A DNA stretch of 64,000 nucleotides from Neocallimastix lanati (nom. inval.) (GCA_016946835.1 JACVTC010000101.1:567501-631500), one strand, 5' to 3'; positions 1 to 22,875 are shown, counted from the first letter of the stretch. Made by a program: numbers and translations. The notes: generated by a model from the sequence alone, not told the origin.

Positions 1-10551
<10,551 letters not shown>

Positions 10552-10622
10552 TTATTAAATTAAAAAGTATGAACTAAAAGATTCTAAATAGAAGCTTAAC
10601 TCAAAAAGATCAAAGCTTAACT

Positions 10623-10657
<35 letters not shown>

Positions 10658-10732
10658 AAGCTAAACTCCAAAAAAATCAAATAATTCAATAAATTTATTA
10701 TCTACTTCATCATTTAAAGGTCAAGAAATAAA

Positions 10733-10885
10733 TCAGGTTATTCGGAAATCTTTGAGAATAATATATCAGAAGTAGCTTCCTATTCTGATTCAAATATTAA
10801 AGCAAATAATTTAAAAATAAGAAAATCGAATAATAAAACAATACTAATAAATAATAATAATAATGAAGTAATAATAATAAATAAA

Positions 10886-10890
<5 letters not shown>
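10733..10890 (+). pseudogene. Possible decayed remnant of a second LRR-gene tail
   Basis: A short open stretch begins with Ser-Gly-Tyr, as does the cytoplasmic tail after the membrane segment of gene 1, and later has NNLKIRKSNNK, resembling NSLKIRKNLRK at the end of gene 1. There is no start or acceptor I can support. Upstream (10586-10680) lies a tandem 'AAAGCTTAACTCAAAA' motif with an A tract. Could be coincidence in Asn/Lys-rich sequence. Confidence 0.35.
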
Positions 10891-10934
<44 letters not shown>

Positions 10935-10944
10935 AAAAAAAATT

Positions 10945-11155
10945 AGAATAAATTAGAATTAAAATTAAAATTGAAATTAAAAAAATAGAGTAAAATAGAA
11001 TTGAAATTGAAATTGAAATTAAAAAAAATAGAGTAAAGTAGAATTAAAATTGAAATTGAAATTAAAAAAATAGAGTAAAGAAGAACTAAAATTGAAATTG
11101 AAATTTAAAAAATAGAGTAAAATAGAATTAAAAATAAAATTAAAATTAAAAAAAT

Positions 11156-11160
<5 letters not shown>
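10945..11160 (+). repeat. A-rich minisatellite downstream of gene 1
   Basis: About five imperfect tandem copies of a roughly 42-55-base unit built of GAATTAAAATTGAAATT followed by AAAAAAATAGAGTAAA. It is flanked by long A tracts at about 10889-10940 and 11155-11183. No gene is seen in 10552-11656 apart from the possible tail remnant. Confidence 0.7.
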
Positions 11161-11186
<26 letters not shown>

Positions 11187-11656
11187 ATTTATAATCTGAA
11201 TAAACTATATCTCTTCCATGCGACGTTATTCTTGGTCGAAAAAAGTCACTGATACTCTACAAGAAAATTAGGAAATAAAACATCACTAAATTCAAAGATA
11301 TTATTGAAACATATTGAGCTGGTGTTTCTAAATTCCAAGGGATTAAAAGTACAAATTACGATAAGTTCAAATTTATAAATACTAGAAATCTATTCAAGCT
11401 CAGCTTTGAATGGTCTAGATTTTATCAATGACCTTTTCATTTTATTTTCCAATAAAATAAGGAAACCTTTCCTTACTTCTTTCTTAATTAAATATTTTAA
11501 AATATGAAAATTTCATAAAAAGATATATTTATATATTCAATCTTGGTGGAATTTCAGCTTTTGATAAGCTACAATTCGATAATGGGCAACGAAGACATTT
11601 TAAGTGAATAACTCCTAAAAAGTTCACAAACGTCTACTGTTCCGTATATTGTATAT

Positions 11657-11998
11657 TGTGGGGCTTTCTGGAATATCTTGCTTATACAATACCAATCATT
11701 AGTAGCTCTCTTGAGTTACATTTTTTGAGAGGTTTATCAAAAATATTTTCATTACCATGGGAGTCAACATCGTATTGATATAACAAAGGAATAGTGCTGC
11801 TAAGTGGTCTTGTCTAATTCTCATTAAATACACAACTACAAACAGCATAGTTCCGAACACAAAACCTTTAGTAGTAAGTAATTCAATTTTTAATGATCTT
11901 TCTTGTGGTTCAGGGGAGAGTTTAGTAGATACCACGCTATCTATTTTAAAGATGTTACTTTTTTTTATTATTTTAGATTTATTTAGTAATCATGTTAC
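11657..11998 (-). mobile_element. Solo LTR-like copy, family C
   Basis: About 340 bases similar throughout to 12688-13021, in the same orientation. Read on the minus strand it runs from (G)GTAACATGATTAC to CCCCACA. A short minus-strand open frame here (11699-11935) is not conserved in the second copy, so I do not call it a gene. Bases 11184-11656 have higher GC than the surroundings but no recognisable product. Confidence 0.55.
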
Positions 11999-12687
11999 CA
12001 AACATAAGTATACATCACACCAAAATATTTTTTTCTAACTTTTTAAACTTATTTTTATTCTTTATTACATGAAATTTTCTATGATTAATTAAAAAAAAAA
12101 AAAAAAAAAAAACTTTAAATCTTTTACATAATATATATTTAAATTAATATTTTATAAATAAAAAGTAATTTATTACTATCAAGAAATAATATATTTAATT
12201 TATATATTTTTACTTTATTTTTTTTAATTTTATATTATTATAAAGAATTAAAATAAAAATATTATTGTATTAATTTTTAGAAAATTTCATTGAATAAAAA
12301 AATATTAATATAGATAGTCTTCCATTATAATAAATTTCAATAAAAAAATTTTTTTTTTTTTTTTTTAAAATGTAAAAGAATATTAAAACATTAAATAAAA
12401 ATAAATAATAAATATATACATAAAGTTTTTTTATTTCGATATTGTTTAAAATCTCATAAATCTTTCTAAAAAATATATTTAAAAAAATTTTTTTTTTAAA
12501 GTAATAAATTATATTAAGTCAGAAGAAAATCTTGTTGATGATGGATTCACCAAATATTTAAATCATTCATTGATGGATAGATTTAGAAATTCATTCCTCC
12601 AAGATATGAAATATCATTGAATCAAACCCAAAAATGGAATTTAAACTTTAGGGTTTCTGAGGGAATCAGCAAATAGTATAATAAAAT

Positions 12688-13021
12688 TGTGGGGCTTGCA
12701 GAATATCTTGCTAATACAATACCAATCATCAATATCTCTCTTGAGTTACTTTTTGAGAGGTTTAGCAAAAACACTTTCATTACCATGAGAGTCAACGTCA
12801 TACCGATATAGCAAAGGAATAATGCAGTTAGAAGTCCTGTTAATTCTCATCAATACACATTAACTAACAGCACAGTCCCGAACATAGAACCTATAGTAAG
12901 TAATTCAACTTTTGATGATCTTTCTTTTGGTTCAGGGGAGAGTTTAGTAGATACCGCACTATCTATTTTAAAGATGTTACTTTGTTTTATAATTTTATAT
13001 TTAAGTGGTGATCATGTTACA
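12688..13021 (-). mobile_element. 3' LTR of decayed gypsy element (family C)
   Basis: Read on the minus strand the sequence starts TGTAACATGATCACC and ends CCCCACA, the TG...CA form of an LTR, directly after the end of the pol remnant at 13025-15113. It is a diverged repeat of 11657-11998. Bases 11999-12687 between the two copies are AT-rich; nothing coding is seen. Confidence 0.6.
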
Positions 13022-13024
13022 ACT

Positions 13025-15113
13025 CGTGGTATACATCAATAATTCTTTCAGGAACCTTATCTATGGTATCGGTAGTTAACTTAATATTCTTTCTTTTCCT
13101 ATTATTTCTGTCAGCAAATTCATTTTCTAAGTACGGTTTCAGTAAAGATATATGAAAAACAGGGTGACAACACATATTACTTGGTAACTTTAGTTCTTAA
13201 ACTAATGAACTAACTTTCTTCACAATTTCAAATGGACCAAGCATTTGGTCTGCTAATTTCTTTTTTACATTCTTAATTGTATTTCCTCTGAGTAACCAAA
13301 TTTTTTTACCAACTTCAAAATCTGGCGAGGATAATCTTTTGAAATCAGTATACTTTTTATAAGTTTCTTTAGCTGACTCTAAATTTTCCTTTAAAAATTT
13401 AATATTCTCATTTATATCTTTTACTCTAACATCAGCTCTATGAAGCCTATCTGAAGAAAGAATTTCTAAACTAAATTTTGGATTAAATCAATAATTTGTA
13501 AAAAACGGTGATTGATTGATTGATTGATTGTTGCAAAGTATTATTATAAGCAAACTCAGCAAAAGGCAACAAGTCAACCCAATTATTTTGTCTTTCATTT
13601 ATGAAACAACGGAGATATTGCTCTAATATCCCGTTCACCTTCTCCGTTTGACCATCAGTCTGCGGATGGTTAGCAGTGGAAAGAGTCAAATTAATGTTCA
13701 ATAACTCACAAAGGCGGTTCCAAAATTCAGAAGTAAATTGTGTACCTCTGTCGGAAACAATGGAATCAGGAAAACCATGCAACATAAAGATATTACTAAT
13801 AAAAGAATCAGCAGCAATGGATGCAGTAGGAAGACAACGTAAGGGAATAAAATGAACCATTTTTGTTAGACGATCAACAACAGTCATTACAGTAGTTATA
13901 TCCTTAGATTTAGGTAATTCAACAATAAAATCCATAGAAATATCAGACCAAGGTCTGTCTGGTGTAGATATGGGAGACAGAAGGCCGTAGGGTTTATGTC
14001 TTGGAACTTTAGCTTTACAACAAATTTCACAAGACTTAACAAATTTATTAACATCATTACGTAACTTAGGCCACCAAAAGTTACGATTAATCAAATCAAA
14101 TGTTTTGAGTACACCGAAATGACCAATAGTAACAGAGTCATGGTGTGTTTCAAGAACTCTTGTACAAAAATTCATAGGAACATAGATTAAATTATTAAAA
14201 AGGAGAGAACCTTCATTATCAATGGAAAATTTATCAATATTTCTAATAGAAGAATCAACAACATTTTTATTAGAGAAGAAAGATTTAACTTTAGAATAGA
14301 ATTCGTCATTATTGAGCGATTGTAAAATTGAATTAATGAGAGTATCCTCGGAGGAACGACAATTGATGATACAACAAGAAATTTTACGAGAATAATTAAA
14401 TTAATGATCACTTTTTCTAGATAAAATATCAGGTTTTTCAGACTTTTTACCCGCACGGTAAACAAGATTAAAATCAAGCCGAGAGAGAAATTCGTACCAT
14501 TTGATTTGCCTTTGAGAAAGCATTTCGGGTTTTCTGGGAAAAGTTAAATTCATATGATCAGTATAAATGGTAAATGGATGACGCGCACCTTCTAGGTAAT
14601 GTCGCCATAGTTCAAGAGCAACTTTAATCGCAAGAAGTTCTTTGTCAAAAATAGGATAATTAACCTGTGAATTCGTCAAACTGGTAGATATATAAGCTAT
14701 TGAGTGTTAATGTCCGTCAAATTCTTGTGATAAAATAGCGCCAATAGCAAAATTAGATGCATCAGTTTCGCCAATAAAAGGCTTGTTACTATCTGGATTT
14801 TTCAAAATAGGAGCCGAAGTAAAAAGTTCTTTTAATTTATTAAAAGCCAATTGTTGATCAGAGCCCCAGACGAATGGAACATTTTTCCTAGTAAGTTTAT
14901 GTAAAGGTCGTGCAATAACCGCAAATTCTTTGATAAATATTCTATAATGGTTACATAGACCAATAAATGATTGTACTTCTTTTACGGTTGTATGTACAGG
15001 CCAATCCAGGATAGCTTTAATCTTTTCAGGTTCAACTTTTAGACCATCTTTAGATAAAATGTATCCAAGAAAAGGGTTTCTGTAAGGTCAAATACACATT
15101 TTTCAAATTTAAC
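13025..15113 (-). pseudogene. Ty3/gypsy pol remnant: RT end, RNase H, integrase
   Basis: Decayed polyprotein. In sense order: connection region (PFLGYILSKDGLK), RNase H (GETDASNFAIGAILSQ, then 14401-14679 with IYTDHMNL), then integrase (13483-14175) with HHDSVTIGHFG and CEICC zinc residues, D-E-D core (SMDFIVEL, VSDRGTQF, TEKVNG), and an integrase C-terminus ending in HPVFHISLLKPY at about 13100. Internal stops occur at least near 14705, 14400, 13480 and 13195. The 5' end stops abruptly in RT near 15113, at the border with LTR-like repeats. No active protein expected. Confidence 0.8.
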
Positions 15114-15175
15114 ATATAAAAAAAAATTTATTTTATTTTATTTTCTCAACTTAATGAATTAGTCGTTAAGTTGAA

Positions 15176-15810
15176 TGTTAAGATAATAACTGAATTTCAA
15201 TTTCAATTTCAATAATTCAGTTATTTGAATTTCAATATTAATAATTAATAATATAATAATTATTATTAAAATATTTAGGAAATAGTCTAGGCCAACTAAT
15301 TGACTAAATATTATTAACATATTGAAATTAATATATATTAAATAATGTAAACACGTGATTGTCATTAAATTAATTTCTACATATTATATTTTAATTATAA
15401 AATATAATAGTTAGCAAATATTATATTCTTATATTTTATTTATATTAAATATTTATATTATTATTTTAGTTTATATTATCAATATCAAACTTATATTAAT
15501 ACTATTACATATTCATATTAATAATTAATATTTTAATAATTAATTATTTTATATAAATACATGTTTAAATCTTTTGATTAATCCTTTGTAGGATTATTGT
15601 AATGTAAATTATAGTAATAATTATATAAAATAATAATGTAATAAAATATTATTAAGATTAAATAAAAATTATATTTTAAATAAAACTTAATTATAAAATT
15701 TACTAATAACAATATGTTTAAAATAATAGTAAATTTAAATTATTAATTAATTACTATAATTTGGCATCTTGACCTAATCGTTAAGACCAAATTAACTTAA
15801 AACTTTAACA
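15176..15810. mobile_element. 635-bp insertion with TG...CA ends, probable solo LTR
   Basis: The sequence 15120-15175 followed by 15811-15866 matches the continuous stretch 16625-16735, so the 635 bases between them are an insertion. It starts TGTTAAG and ends CTTTAACA (TG...CA with short inverted ends), flanked by TTGAA on the left and TTGTA on the right; the unoccupied site reads TTGTA. This is a solo LTR or similar element with an imperfect 5-bp duplication. Confidence 0.6.
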
Positions 15811-16735
15811 TTGTAGTCAATAATTCTATTTTGAGTTAGTTCTTAATAGAATTATTACACAAAATGTAAGAATCTATAATTATTTACTAACAAATAATTA
15901 TATTTTCTTAGTTAAGTTATTATAACTATAACTTTATTTAATTACATATAATATTTATTAAATTTATTTAATTTAATTTTAAATATTCATTAATTTAACA
16001 AAATTTATTTAATTAATTTTAAATAATATATTTACAATATGTTAAATTCTCTACTGTAACTAATGTATTTTGTATTGTATTGTATTCTGTATTTTATAAT
16101 GTATTCTGTATTTTATTAACTATTTAATTTTATATTTTTAATATAAGGATAAATTATATGATCGAAATACCTTTTATTATTTTATTCTTTTATTTTCGAT
16201 CATTAGATTGGAAAATCGGTTAATTAAGATTTTTTCCAATTACTTTTTAGAAGTAATCGGTTTTACTTAATTAATGCGATGATCGATATGGATAGAATAT
16301 CGATCGAAAACTTATCTAGGTTTTTCTATCTAATCTTTTCCTAGATAAGAGATTTGTTAAGATTAGAAAACCCTTTCTTATTTAACCTTATTTTCATAAA
16401 AAAATATAAATATGGCTCTTGAGTTCTCTTTGAGAAATCAAGAGTTATTATTATAAAAACATAGTTATAATAGTAACAATTTTATATTTTTAACTTTAAT
16501 AAATTAATAAAAATATTTTATTCAAAAACATATTTTTAAAATCAATCTATACAAACAATTCTTCTCTTACTTTTTGTGTTATTATTATAATTAATTTTAT
16601 AATAAACTCTACTCTAAAGGTAAAAAAATTTATTTTATTTTATTTTCTCAACTTAATGAATTAGTCGTTAAGTTGTAGTTAATAATTCTATTTTGAGTTA
16701 GTTCTTAATAGAATTATTACACAAAATGTAAGAAA
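15811..16735 (+). mobile_element. LTR-like repeat, family B, plus orientation
   Basis: Includes a GATCGAAA...CGATCATC block, ATCTAGGTTTTTCTA, TATAAATA at about 16406 and a near-palindrome CTCTTGA...TCAAGAG (16413-16446). The same blocks occur inverted at 26520-27492 and in part at 16876-17210. The leading segment (15120-15173 with 15811-15866) is repeated at 16625-16735. Boundaries are approximate. No coding region. Confidence 0.5.
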
Positions 16736-16875
16736 TTACTTATAAAATTAATTATAAATAATTTCTTAACTACAAATTAACATTAATTATTACTAATTAA
16801 CATTAATTTGAGAAAATAAAATTAAATATAATTAAATAAATATAAAATAATATAAATAAATAATTATACTTAACT

Positions 16876-17210
16876 TAAATATAAGATAGAGTTTATTATA
16901 GAAAGTTTATAATAAACAATAACACAAAAGGAATAAAAGACACAAATATTTATAAAATATGTTTTATTAAAAGGGTTTTGTTTTATTAATTAATTATTTT
17001 ATTTGAATTATTATTTATTATAAAAATTCTAAAATAATAACTCTTGATTTCTCGAAGAGAACTCAAGAGAATCAAATATATATAAATTAATAATTAAATA
17101 TTATTGGTTAAAATAAATACAATAATTTAATAATTTAATGTATTAAATTAATGTATTAAATAAGAAAGATAGATAAATTTTATAATAAATTTATCTAAGT
17201 TTCTTACACA
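16876..17210 (-). mobile_element. LTR-like repeat, family B, minus orientation fragment
   Basis: Contains TAGAGTTTATTATA, TAACACAAAAGG and the CTCTTGATTTCTCGAAGAG near-palindrome, all the reverse complement of the family B copy at 16400-16622, and ends in TTTCTTACACAAAATG. The two copies form a head-on inverted pair. Bases 17211-17524 are AT-rich with a long T tract (17333-17371). Confidence 0.45.
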
Positions 17211-17331
17211 AAATGGGACGTAATGCTCTATATTAATTATTTTTATAATATTTTATTTATTTTTATTTTATTTTATTAATATTATTATTTTTCTTCAAAA
17301 TTTATTTTTGTAAAATTTCCTATTTATATAT

Positions 17332-17375
<44 letters not shown>

Positions 17376-17524
17376 TTAATTTAATATTTTTTTATACTAT
17401 TTGATTATTTTCCTAATTTTTATTTTATAATTTTTATACAATTTAATTGTTAATATAAATTGAATTAATATATTTTAACTAAATATACCTTAAAAATAAT
17501 AAACAATATTTATTTTAAATACAT

Positions 17525-17600
17525 ATTAAAAATAATTAAAAATATTTATTTTAAATACATATTATTTAGAAATATTAATAATTTAAAATTATTTAACTAT
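17525..17600 (-). mobile_element. Left part of an LTR split by a nested element
   Basis: Matches 26224-26299 closely. Its continuation is found beyond the nested element at 23520-23738. Together they form the 3' LTR (sense = minus) of the gypsy element with pol at 23787-26210. The outer end is not defined. Confidence 0.65.
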
Positions 17601-18244
17601 TGTAACGGAGGTGCTTCTATTGTAAAGGCGGGATGAGATATAGAAACACAGAAAGGAGAAAACTCAATAGGTTTACACTATCTGTATAAATAATTCGTTT
17701 TATTAGAAATATTTTTTATTAATTATAAAATTTAAAATAATTATTAATATTAATCAACAAGGTAATATTTCGAATTACTTATACGTTAATTATTATTAAT
17801 AAAAGCACGAAGAAAAATATTTTCATTCGTGAAGTTCGCACTATTTATACTTTTAACGGAAAAACAGTTTTAACATGTAAAAATAATTTTAAAGAAATAT
17901 TTAAAAATATGTTTGTAATAATTAATAATGTAAAGTTTCTAGAATATAGATTTTAATTGATGAAAATGAATCTTATCAAAAAAGAATAAAATAATTTATA
18001 TAATAAGAATTTCTAAATTCATTTCGGTTGAATTACGAACCGAAAGAATCTTTAACTTTCTATAATTTTATACAGAAAGAATATTCAAGAAGATATTATT
18101 AATAATTAATAAAATAATTAATAAAATAATTATTAATGCAAAATGGGTTGAGGTGTGAGTCGAACCCATGAAGTATTGGTCGTGGTCAATATAACTAACC
18201 ATTGAACCAAAGTTCTAATTTTACTAACTGAAGATTTCGTTACA
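17601..18244 (-). repeat. 3' LTR of the chromovirus
   Basis: 644 bp, left LTR in window coordinates, 3' in element sense. It carries a tRNA-like stretch near the sense start (18150-18214) and a TATAAATA box near the middle. Confidence 0.9.
18150..18214 (-). promoter_or_regulatory. tRNA-like / pol III-type box pair in LTR
   Basis: The minus strand has TGGTTCAATGGTTAG (A-box-like, 18195-18209) and, 27 bases further, GGGTTCGACTC (B-box-like, 18157-18167). Stems do not pair well enough for a functional tRNA. The same pair occurs in the other LTR at 23425-23489, and a related pair at 32013-32073. Confidence 0.5.
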
Positions 18245-18307
18245 TGGTCCGCCTCCAGGATTCGGATACCAGACGAATCTAACAGTTAGGCATAACTTAT
18301 ACTAAAA

Positions 18308-18375
18308 TTAAGCAAACTAAACTAAACTAAACTAAATTAAACTAAACTAAAATAAAATAAAATAAAATAAAAATA
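18308..18375 (+). repeat. ACTAA / AATAA pentamer microsatellite
   Basis: AAACT repeated, with one variant, changing to AATAA repeated. It lies in the 3' non-coding part of the chromovirus. Confidence 0.8.
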
Positions 18376-18577
18376 ATAATTAACCATTTTATAGTACGAA
18401 CTTTTTTTGAATAAAATTACATGATATTAATAAAGTTACATGAATATAATATATAATAAGAATACATGAATATTAATAATATTTAATAATATAAAATAAT
18501 ATTTAGTAATATTGATATTAATAAATTAATATAAGTTTGATATTAATAAAGTAAAGATTCATTTTCAAGTTTTAATT

Positions 18578-21016
18578 TTAGTTATTTTTGTTAAATTCTT
18601 TTAAGAGTTTAGGGCAATTTAAATTTTCTTCGGGTTCCCAAGATGCTTCAGATAAAGGATAACCTTTCCATTTAATAAGATATTGGGTTTTGCCATAATG
18701 TTTCCTTTTATCAAGAATTTTTTCAACTTCGTATTCTTCTTCATTGTCAATAATTATCGGTGGTGGTGGTTCTTTCTTTCGTCCAAAGTGATCTTCATAA
18801 AATGGTTCAAGTTCAGAAACATGTATTACAGGATGGATTCTGATTTCTTTTGGTAAGTCTAACTTATATGAAACGGGAGAAATTTTCTTAATGATTTTAT
18901 ATGGACCAAGTTTTCTAGGTTTAAGTTTTTTATTTCCATTATGAATTATAAGTGAACTATTAATCCACACTTTATCACCAGGTTTAAAATTTGGAGCTTC
19001 AATACGATGTTTGTTTGCGAATTCTTCTTGCTTTTTTCTTGCTTGTTGTAAATTTCCATTAAGTGTTTTGAATAATTCTGAAAGGTCTTTTGTAAATTCA
19101 TCAGCTCTAGGAACATCTGTACTGTTTGGAATTGATGGTGAATATCTTGGATTATATCCATAGTTTGCATAAAAAGGTGAGTGCTTAATTGATTCTTGAA
19201 TTGAATTATTATAACTGAATTCTGCTAGGAATAAAAAATTATACCAATCAGAACCTTTAAAGTTTGAATAACATCTTAAGTATTGTTCAATAACGGAGTT
19301 CACCCTCTCCGTTAAACCATTGGTTTGGTGATGGAAGGGAGAAGCAAGTTTCGTTGTAATATTGAAGGATTTACAAATAGCTGACCAAAATTTTGAAGTG
19401 AATTGAGAATCTTTATCGGAAAAAAAATCGGAGGGTGGTTTATGAATACGGAAGAGGTCATTTATGTCTTTCTTGGGAACAAATAAAACAGAAGCAGCAT
19501 CTGGAGATTTAGATTTTCTAATAAATTTTTTGTCTTCATTTTCTTTAATATATTTCTTCGAAGCTAGAGGTTCTTTTACAGTTAAGGGGTAGATTGGGTC
19601 ATAATGAAGTTTTTCATTTTGTTTGGGTTTAATCTCGCTATCAAAAGGACAATAAGGAGGTGATTCATTAGTGTATATTTCACTGAAAGTGTCTATAAAT
19701 GGAAGTAATTTTTTTGGTAATGATTTGCTTATTTTATTATTGATTTCTTCATTTTCATTTTTGTCATTTTGTTTAGTAGTATTTAAAGGAACATAAGAAG
19801 TAAAGGAGTTAGGGATGATTAAACAATTTTCAACGCAATAATTGGAATTAAATCTTAAGACTTTATTTTTGAAGTCAATATCAGGATTGTGAGTAGAAAT
19901 CCATTCGAAACCTAAAATAGCACAATAAGAAGGAAGGTCAACCACATAGAATTGAGTTTTACATTTATGGTTATTATAAGTGATGGAAATAGGAAGAGTT
20001 TTTCCAAGAATAGTTTGCTTTCCACCGATGCCAGATACCTTAGGGAAATTAGTTTTGGTTGAATACGGGATATTATTTTCTTTAACATAGTAGATATCCA
20101 TTAAATTAATTTGAGAACCAGTATCGAGAAGAATTTTAGCAGTAGAATTTGTATTATCAATACTTAAAGAAAATTCGTAAATAGGAAGATTTGAGTCAGA
20201 AACTCTAGGTCTAGAAATAGGTTTTGATTCGGGATTAGAAACGTAAGTGCTACTTGATGAAGGTTTATTTTTGTATTTATTTTTAAGTGGACAATTGTCG
20301 AGAGAATGTTCAGAGGATCCACAATATAAACAAAGATTTTCTCTTCTTCTTCTTTCTTTTTCTTCTTGAGATAGAGGTCCATGAGGTTTGGATTTAAATT
20401 GTTTTTGGAAAAAGAATGATTTTTTGCCTTTTTTATTTTTATTATTAGTACTATTATTTGAATTTTGACCTTGAAGATTGGAAAATTGTCTATGAGTAGA
20501 GATACGATTATCGATTCTAGATGCAATTGTTTGCATAGCAAAGAGGGTTTGAGGTCCAGGAAACATTTCTAAAATTCTAGTAGCAATATGGTCATGTAGA
20601 CCGGCAAGAAAGGCGTCCATCTTGGCTTCTTCATTCCAAGAAGATTCATCGGCGTATTTATTAAATTCTAAAATATAATTTCTGACTTCACCAATTCGTT
20701 TTTGTTTGATTGTTCTTAATTTCTGGTTCGCAATAAAGGTAGAATCGTAGCTTCCAAATACTGATTTTAGTCTTGCAATGAATTGATTATAATTAAGGAG
20801 ACAAGGATCTTGGTTTTCAATAAGGGTAGCAGCCCAATTCATGGCGTTTCCATACAAACGAGAAATGATATAGATTACTTTAGCTTCATCGTTTGCAAAT
20901 CTTTCCGGTTGAATCATAAAAATAAGTTCCATTTTAGCTAGAAATCCTTTAAAGAATCGACGATCACCAGCAAAACCGTCCTTAAAGGTAGGATTTTCTT
21001 GGTTATAGTTGTCCAT
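18578..21016 (-). CDS. Chromovirus gag-protease-partial integrase-chromodomain protein (RT deleted in frame)
   Basis: 812 codons, ATG at 21016. Residues 1-190 are a retrotransposon gag. About 229-242 is a CX2CX4HX4C zinc knuckle ([14 protein letters not shown]). The aspartic protease motif LLDTGSQ is near 296-302 with a later AILGFEW. The frame reaches the beginning of RT ([12 protein letters not shown], about 505-516) and then jumps straight to the integrase middle ([34 protein letters not shown]). The RT core, RNase H, integrase zinc finger and first catalytic Asp are missing, yet the frame is open. The C-terminus has an integrase GPY-type stretch ([11 protein letters not shown]) and a chromodomain (about 757-808, [20 protein letters not shown] and W-EPEENL). 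Family members are usually several hundred residues longer. Confidence 0.9.
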   Translation of the reverse strand: MDNYNQENPTFKDGFAGDRRFFKGFLAKMELIFMIQPERFANDEAKVIYIISRLYGNAMNWAATLIENQDPCLLNYNQFIARLKSVFGSYDSTFIANQKLRTIKQKRIGEVRNYILEFNKYADESSWNEEAKMDAFLAGLHDHIATRILEMFPGPQTLFAMQTIASRIDNRISTHRQFSNLQGQNSNNSTNNKNKKGKKSFFFQKQFKSKPHGPLSQEEKERRRRENLCLYCGSSEHSLDNCPLKNKYKNKPSSSSTYVSNPESKPISRPRVSDSNLPIYEFSLSIDNTNSTAKILLDTGSQINLMDIYYVKENNIPYSTKTNFPKVSGIGGKQTILGKTLPISITYNNHKCKTQFYVVDLPSYCAILGFEWISTHNPDIDFKNKVLRFNSNYCVENCLIIPNSFTSYVPLNTTKQNDKNENEEINNKISKSLPKKLLPFIDTFSEIYTNESPPYCPFDSEIKPKQNEKLHYDPIYPLTVKEPLASKKYIKENEDKKFIRKSKSPDAASVLFVPKKDINDLFRIHKPPSDFFSDKDSQFTSKFWSAICKSFNITTKLASPFHHQTNGLTERVNSVIEQYLRCYSNFKGSDWYNFLFLAEFSYNNSIQESIKHSPFYANYGYNPRYSPSIPNSTDVPRADEFTKDLSELFKTLNGNLQQARKKQEEFANKHRIEAPNFKPGDKVWINSSLIIHNGNKKLKPRKLGPYKIIKKISPVSYKLDLPKEIRIHPVIHVSELEPFYEDHFGRKKEPPPPIIIDNEEEYEVEKILDKRKHYGKTQYLIKWKGYPLSEASWEPEENLNCPKLLKEFNKNN

Positions 21017-22061
21017 ATTGAAATAAATAAGGTAGAGTAGAATAAGTTTTCAAAGATAAAGAATAGGCGGTAGAATCCAGAAGTTCCCAAAGTGGTAGTA
21101 GAGATTCCAATAATCCAAAAGGTAGTATATAGGTAGCAAAATTCCGAGAATTCAAAAGTTGTTTATTGGTAGGTTTCCAAGGTTAATGGATAAGAACACA
21201 AAATTTTAATAACACTTTATAATATTTTATAATTAAATATTTCTATTTTATAATTATTTATCAAAAATTACTGAAATATAAACTAGATTATATAGTATTG
21301 GACCAACTAAATATATAATCTATCAAAGTTTTATACGATAAGTTCCTTTAGCCTTTTAGTGATAACGCAGATAAAATCGATTGTTAATGTCTTATAGACA
21401 AAAGGAAGTAATATTGTTAGATTCTTTATTATGTCTAACTTATTGTTAGCTGAAAAGAATAAAACAAATTATTTTCCCCTATATCAATAGTATCTGAACA
21501 CTAAAATGTTACGAAAACAGAGACCAACTTCTGTCGCTTTGGAAGTCGTATAAACCTTATATTTATATTTTAATCTTTGTTTTCTTAATTATAAAATTAT
21601 AATATTAATTATAAAATTATTGATTGATAAAATAGAATAGTACTATTGACTCACAACTATAGAAAAAACCGTCAGTACTATTATAACTAGTGCCGCGAGT
21701 AAGCACGAAATAAAATTTTAAAATACTATATAATTTTAATCTTACGCCTTCGGTGACGTAAGCTCCTTATTCGCCAGAGTTGTTGCAAACCTAGAACCGT
21801 TTTCCTTTATAATAGGCTACGGTGCTCTCTTATAGAGTTTTACCTAGTCTAGAACCAAATCTATTCGTCGAGTGCAACACTAAAGAAGACAATTCTTCTA
21901 ACTCTGTATATGAGCTCTATTCGCTCGTATAAACGCTTTTTAAATAAATAAATAAAAAAATAAAATTGAACAGGTTTTTCTTGCTATTATTTCAAGCAAG
22001 TAATTTATTAAAATAATTAAAAATAAAAAATTATTATTACAATTATTAATATTATTATTAT

Positions 22062-22099
<38 letters not shown>

Positions 22100-22147
22100 C
22101 TAAGCTAATTTAAAAAATTTATTATTTTTGTAATAAATTAAATGAAA

Positions 22148-22182
<35 letters not shown>

Positions 22183-22360
22183 TTATCTAAAACTAATTGA
22201 TTTATTCACTAAATTAATCTAAAATATTTATCTAAAAATTAAAAATTTTTCTTACTAAATTAATTTAATATTATTTATCTAATTATAAATTAATTTTGTT
22301 GGTAAATATTAGAATTAATTTTAAAGGGTTAAGGTAATACAAGATTAATTTAATATTATC

Positions 22361-22402
<42 letters not shown>

Positions 22403-22875
22403 GTTAAGGTAATGCAAGTTTTATCTTAATAGGGTAGTACAAATTTAATTTGAATTATTTGATCGGGTAGTACAAGAATTTTTGTTATAAGAATTAATTT
22501 CAATAACTATAGGATTAGGATTATCCGGTAATATAATAAATACAAAGGATTGAATTATATAATAGTGAGGGTAACTCAAAACAGACAAGGTGATAATTTG
22601 AATAGGAATCAATAGGCAGTAATTATTCGTCTGGGAGGAGATAAAATCCGAGATTAAAAGATATAGAAGTCCGGTATTAAAGAGATAGTAGATAAAAAGA
22701 TTTATTCAAAGATTATTAGATTAAGATAGAGAGAACCGGAAGAGTAGGTATTAGTAAAAGTAGAAACCCAACGATTGCCAAAAGATATTGAGAAAGTAGA
22801 ATTCCTAAAAGTACGGTAGAATGTCTGCGGGATAGCGTAAGGGTATTGAGGGCTTGGATTAGCAGGTGCTTTTAT
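21017..22875 (-). other. Non-coding leader of the chromovirus
   Basis: 1.86 kb between the 5' LTR and gag start with no long open frame. It contains three long T tracts (22065-22096, 22152-22180, 22369-22397) and a GC-richer portion (21490-21960, 22560-22870). A strong hairpin, CTTACG...CGTAAG around CCTTCGG, lies at 21741-21762. Confidence 0.7.

Noticed and set aside
11699-11935. 78-codon minus-strand protein
   Set aside because: Lies wholly in an LTR-like repeat; the second copy (12688-13021) has stops in the same frame.
15159-15365. 68-codon minus-strand frame
   Set aside because: AT-rich chance frame spanning the edge of the 635-bp insertion.
18150-18214. Functional tRNA gene
   Set aside because: A- and B-box-like motifs are present, but the T stem and acceptor stem do not pair and the anticodon loop is off-size; kept as tRNA-like only.
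18245-18270. TGGTCCGCCTCCAGG just after an LTR, looking like a plus-strand tRNA primer site
   Set aside because: Coding frame and TATA box show the element is minus-oriented, so this is the 3' side; the minus strand there is purine-rich, more like a polypurine tract. Noted as odd but not called a primer site.
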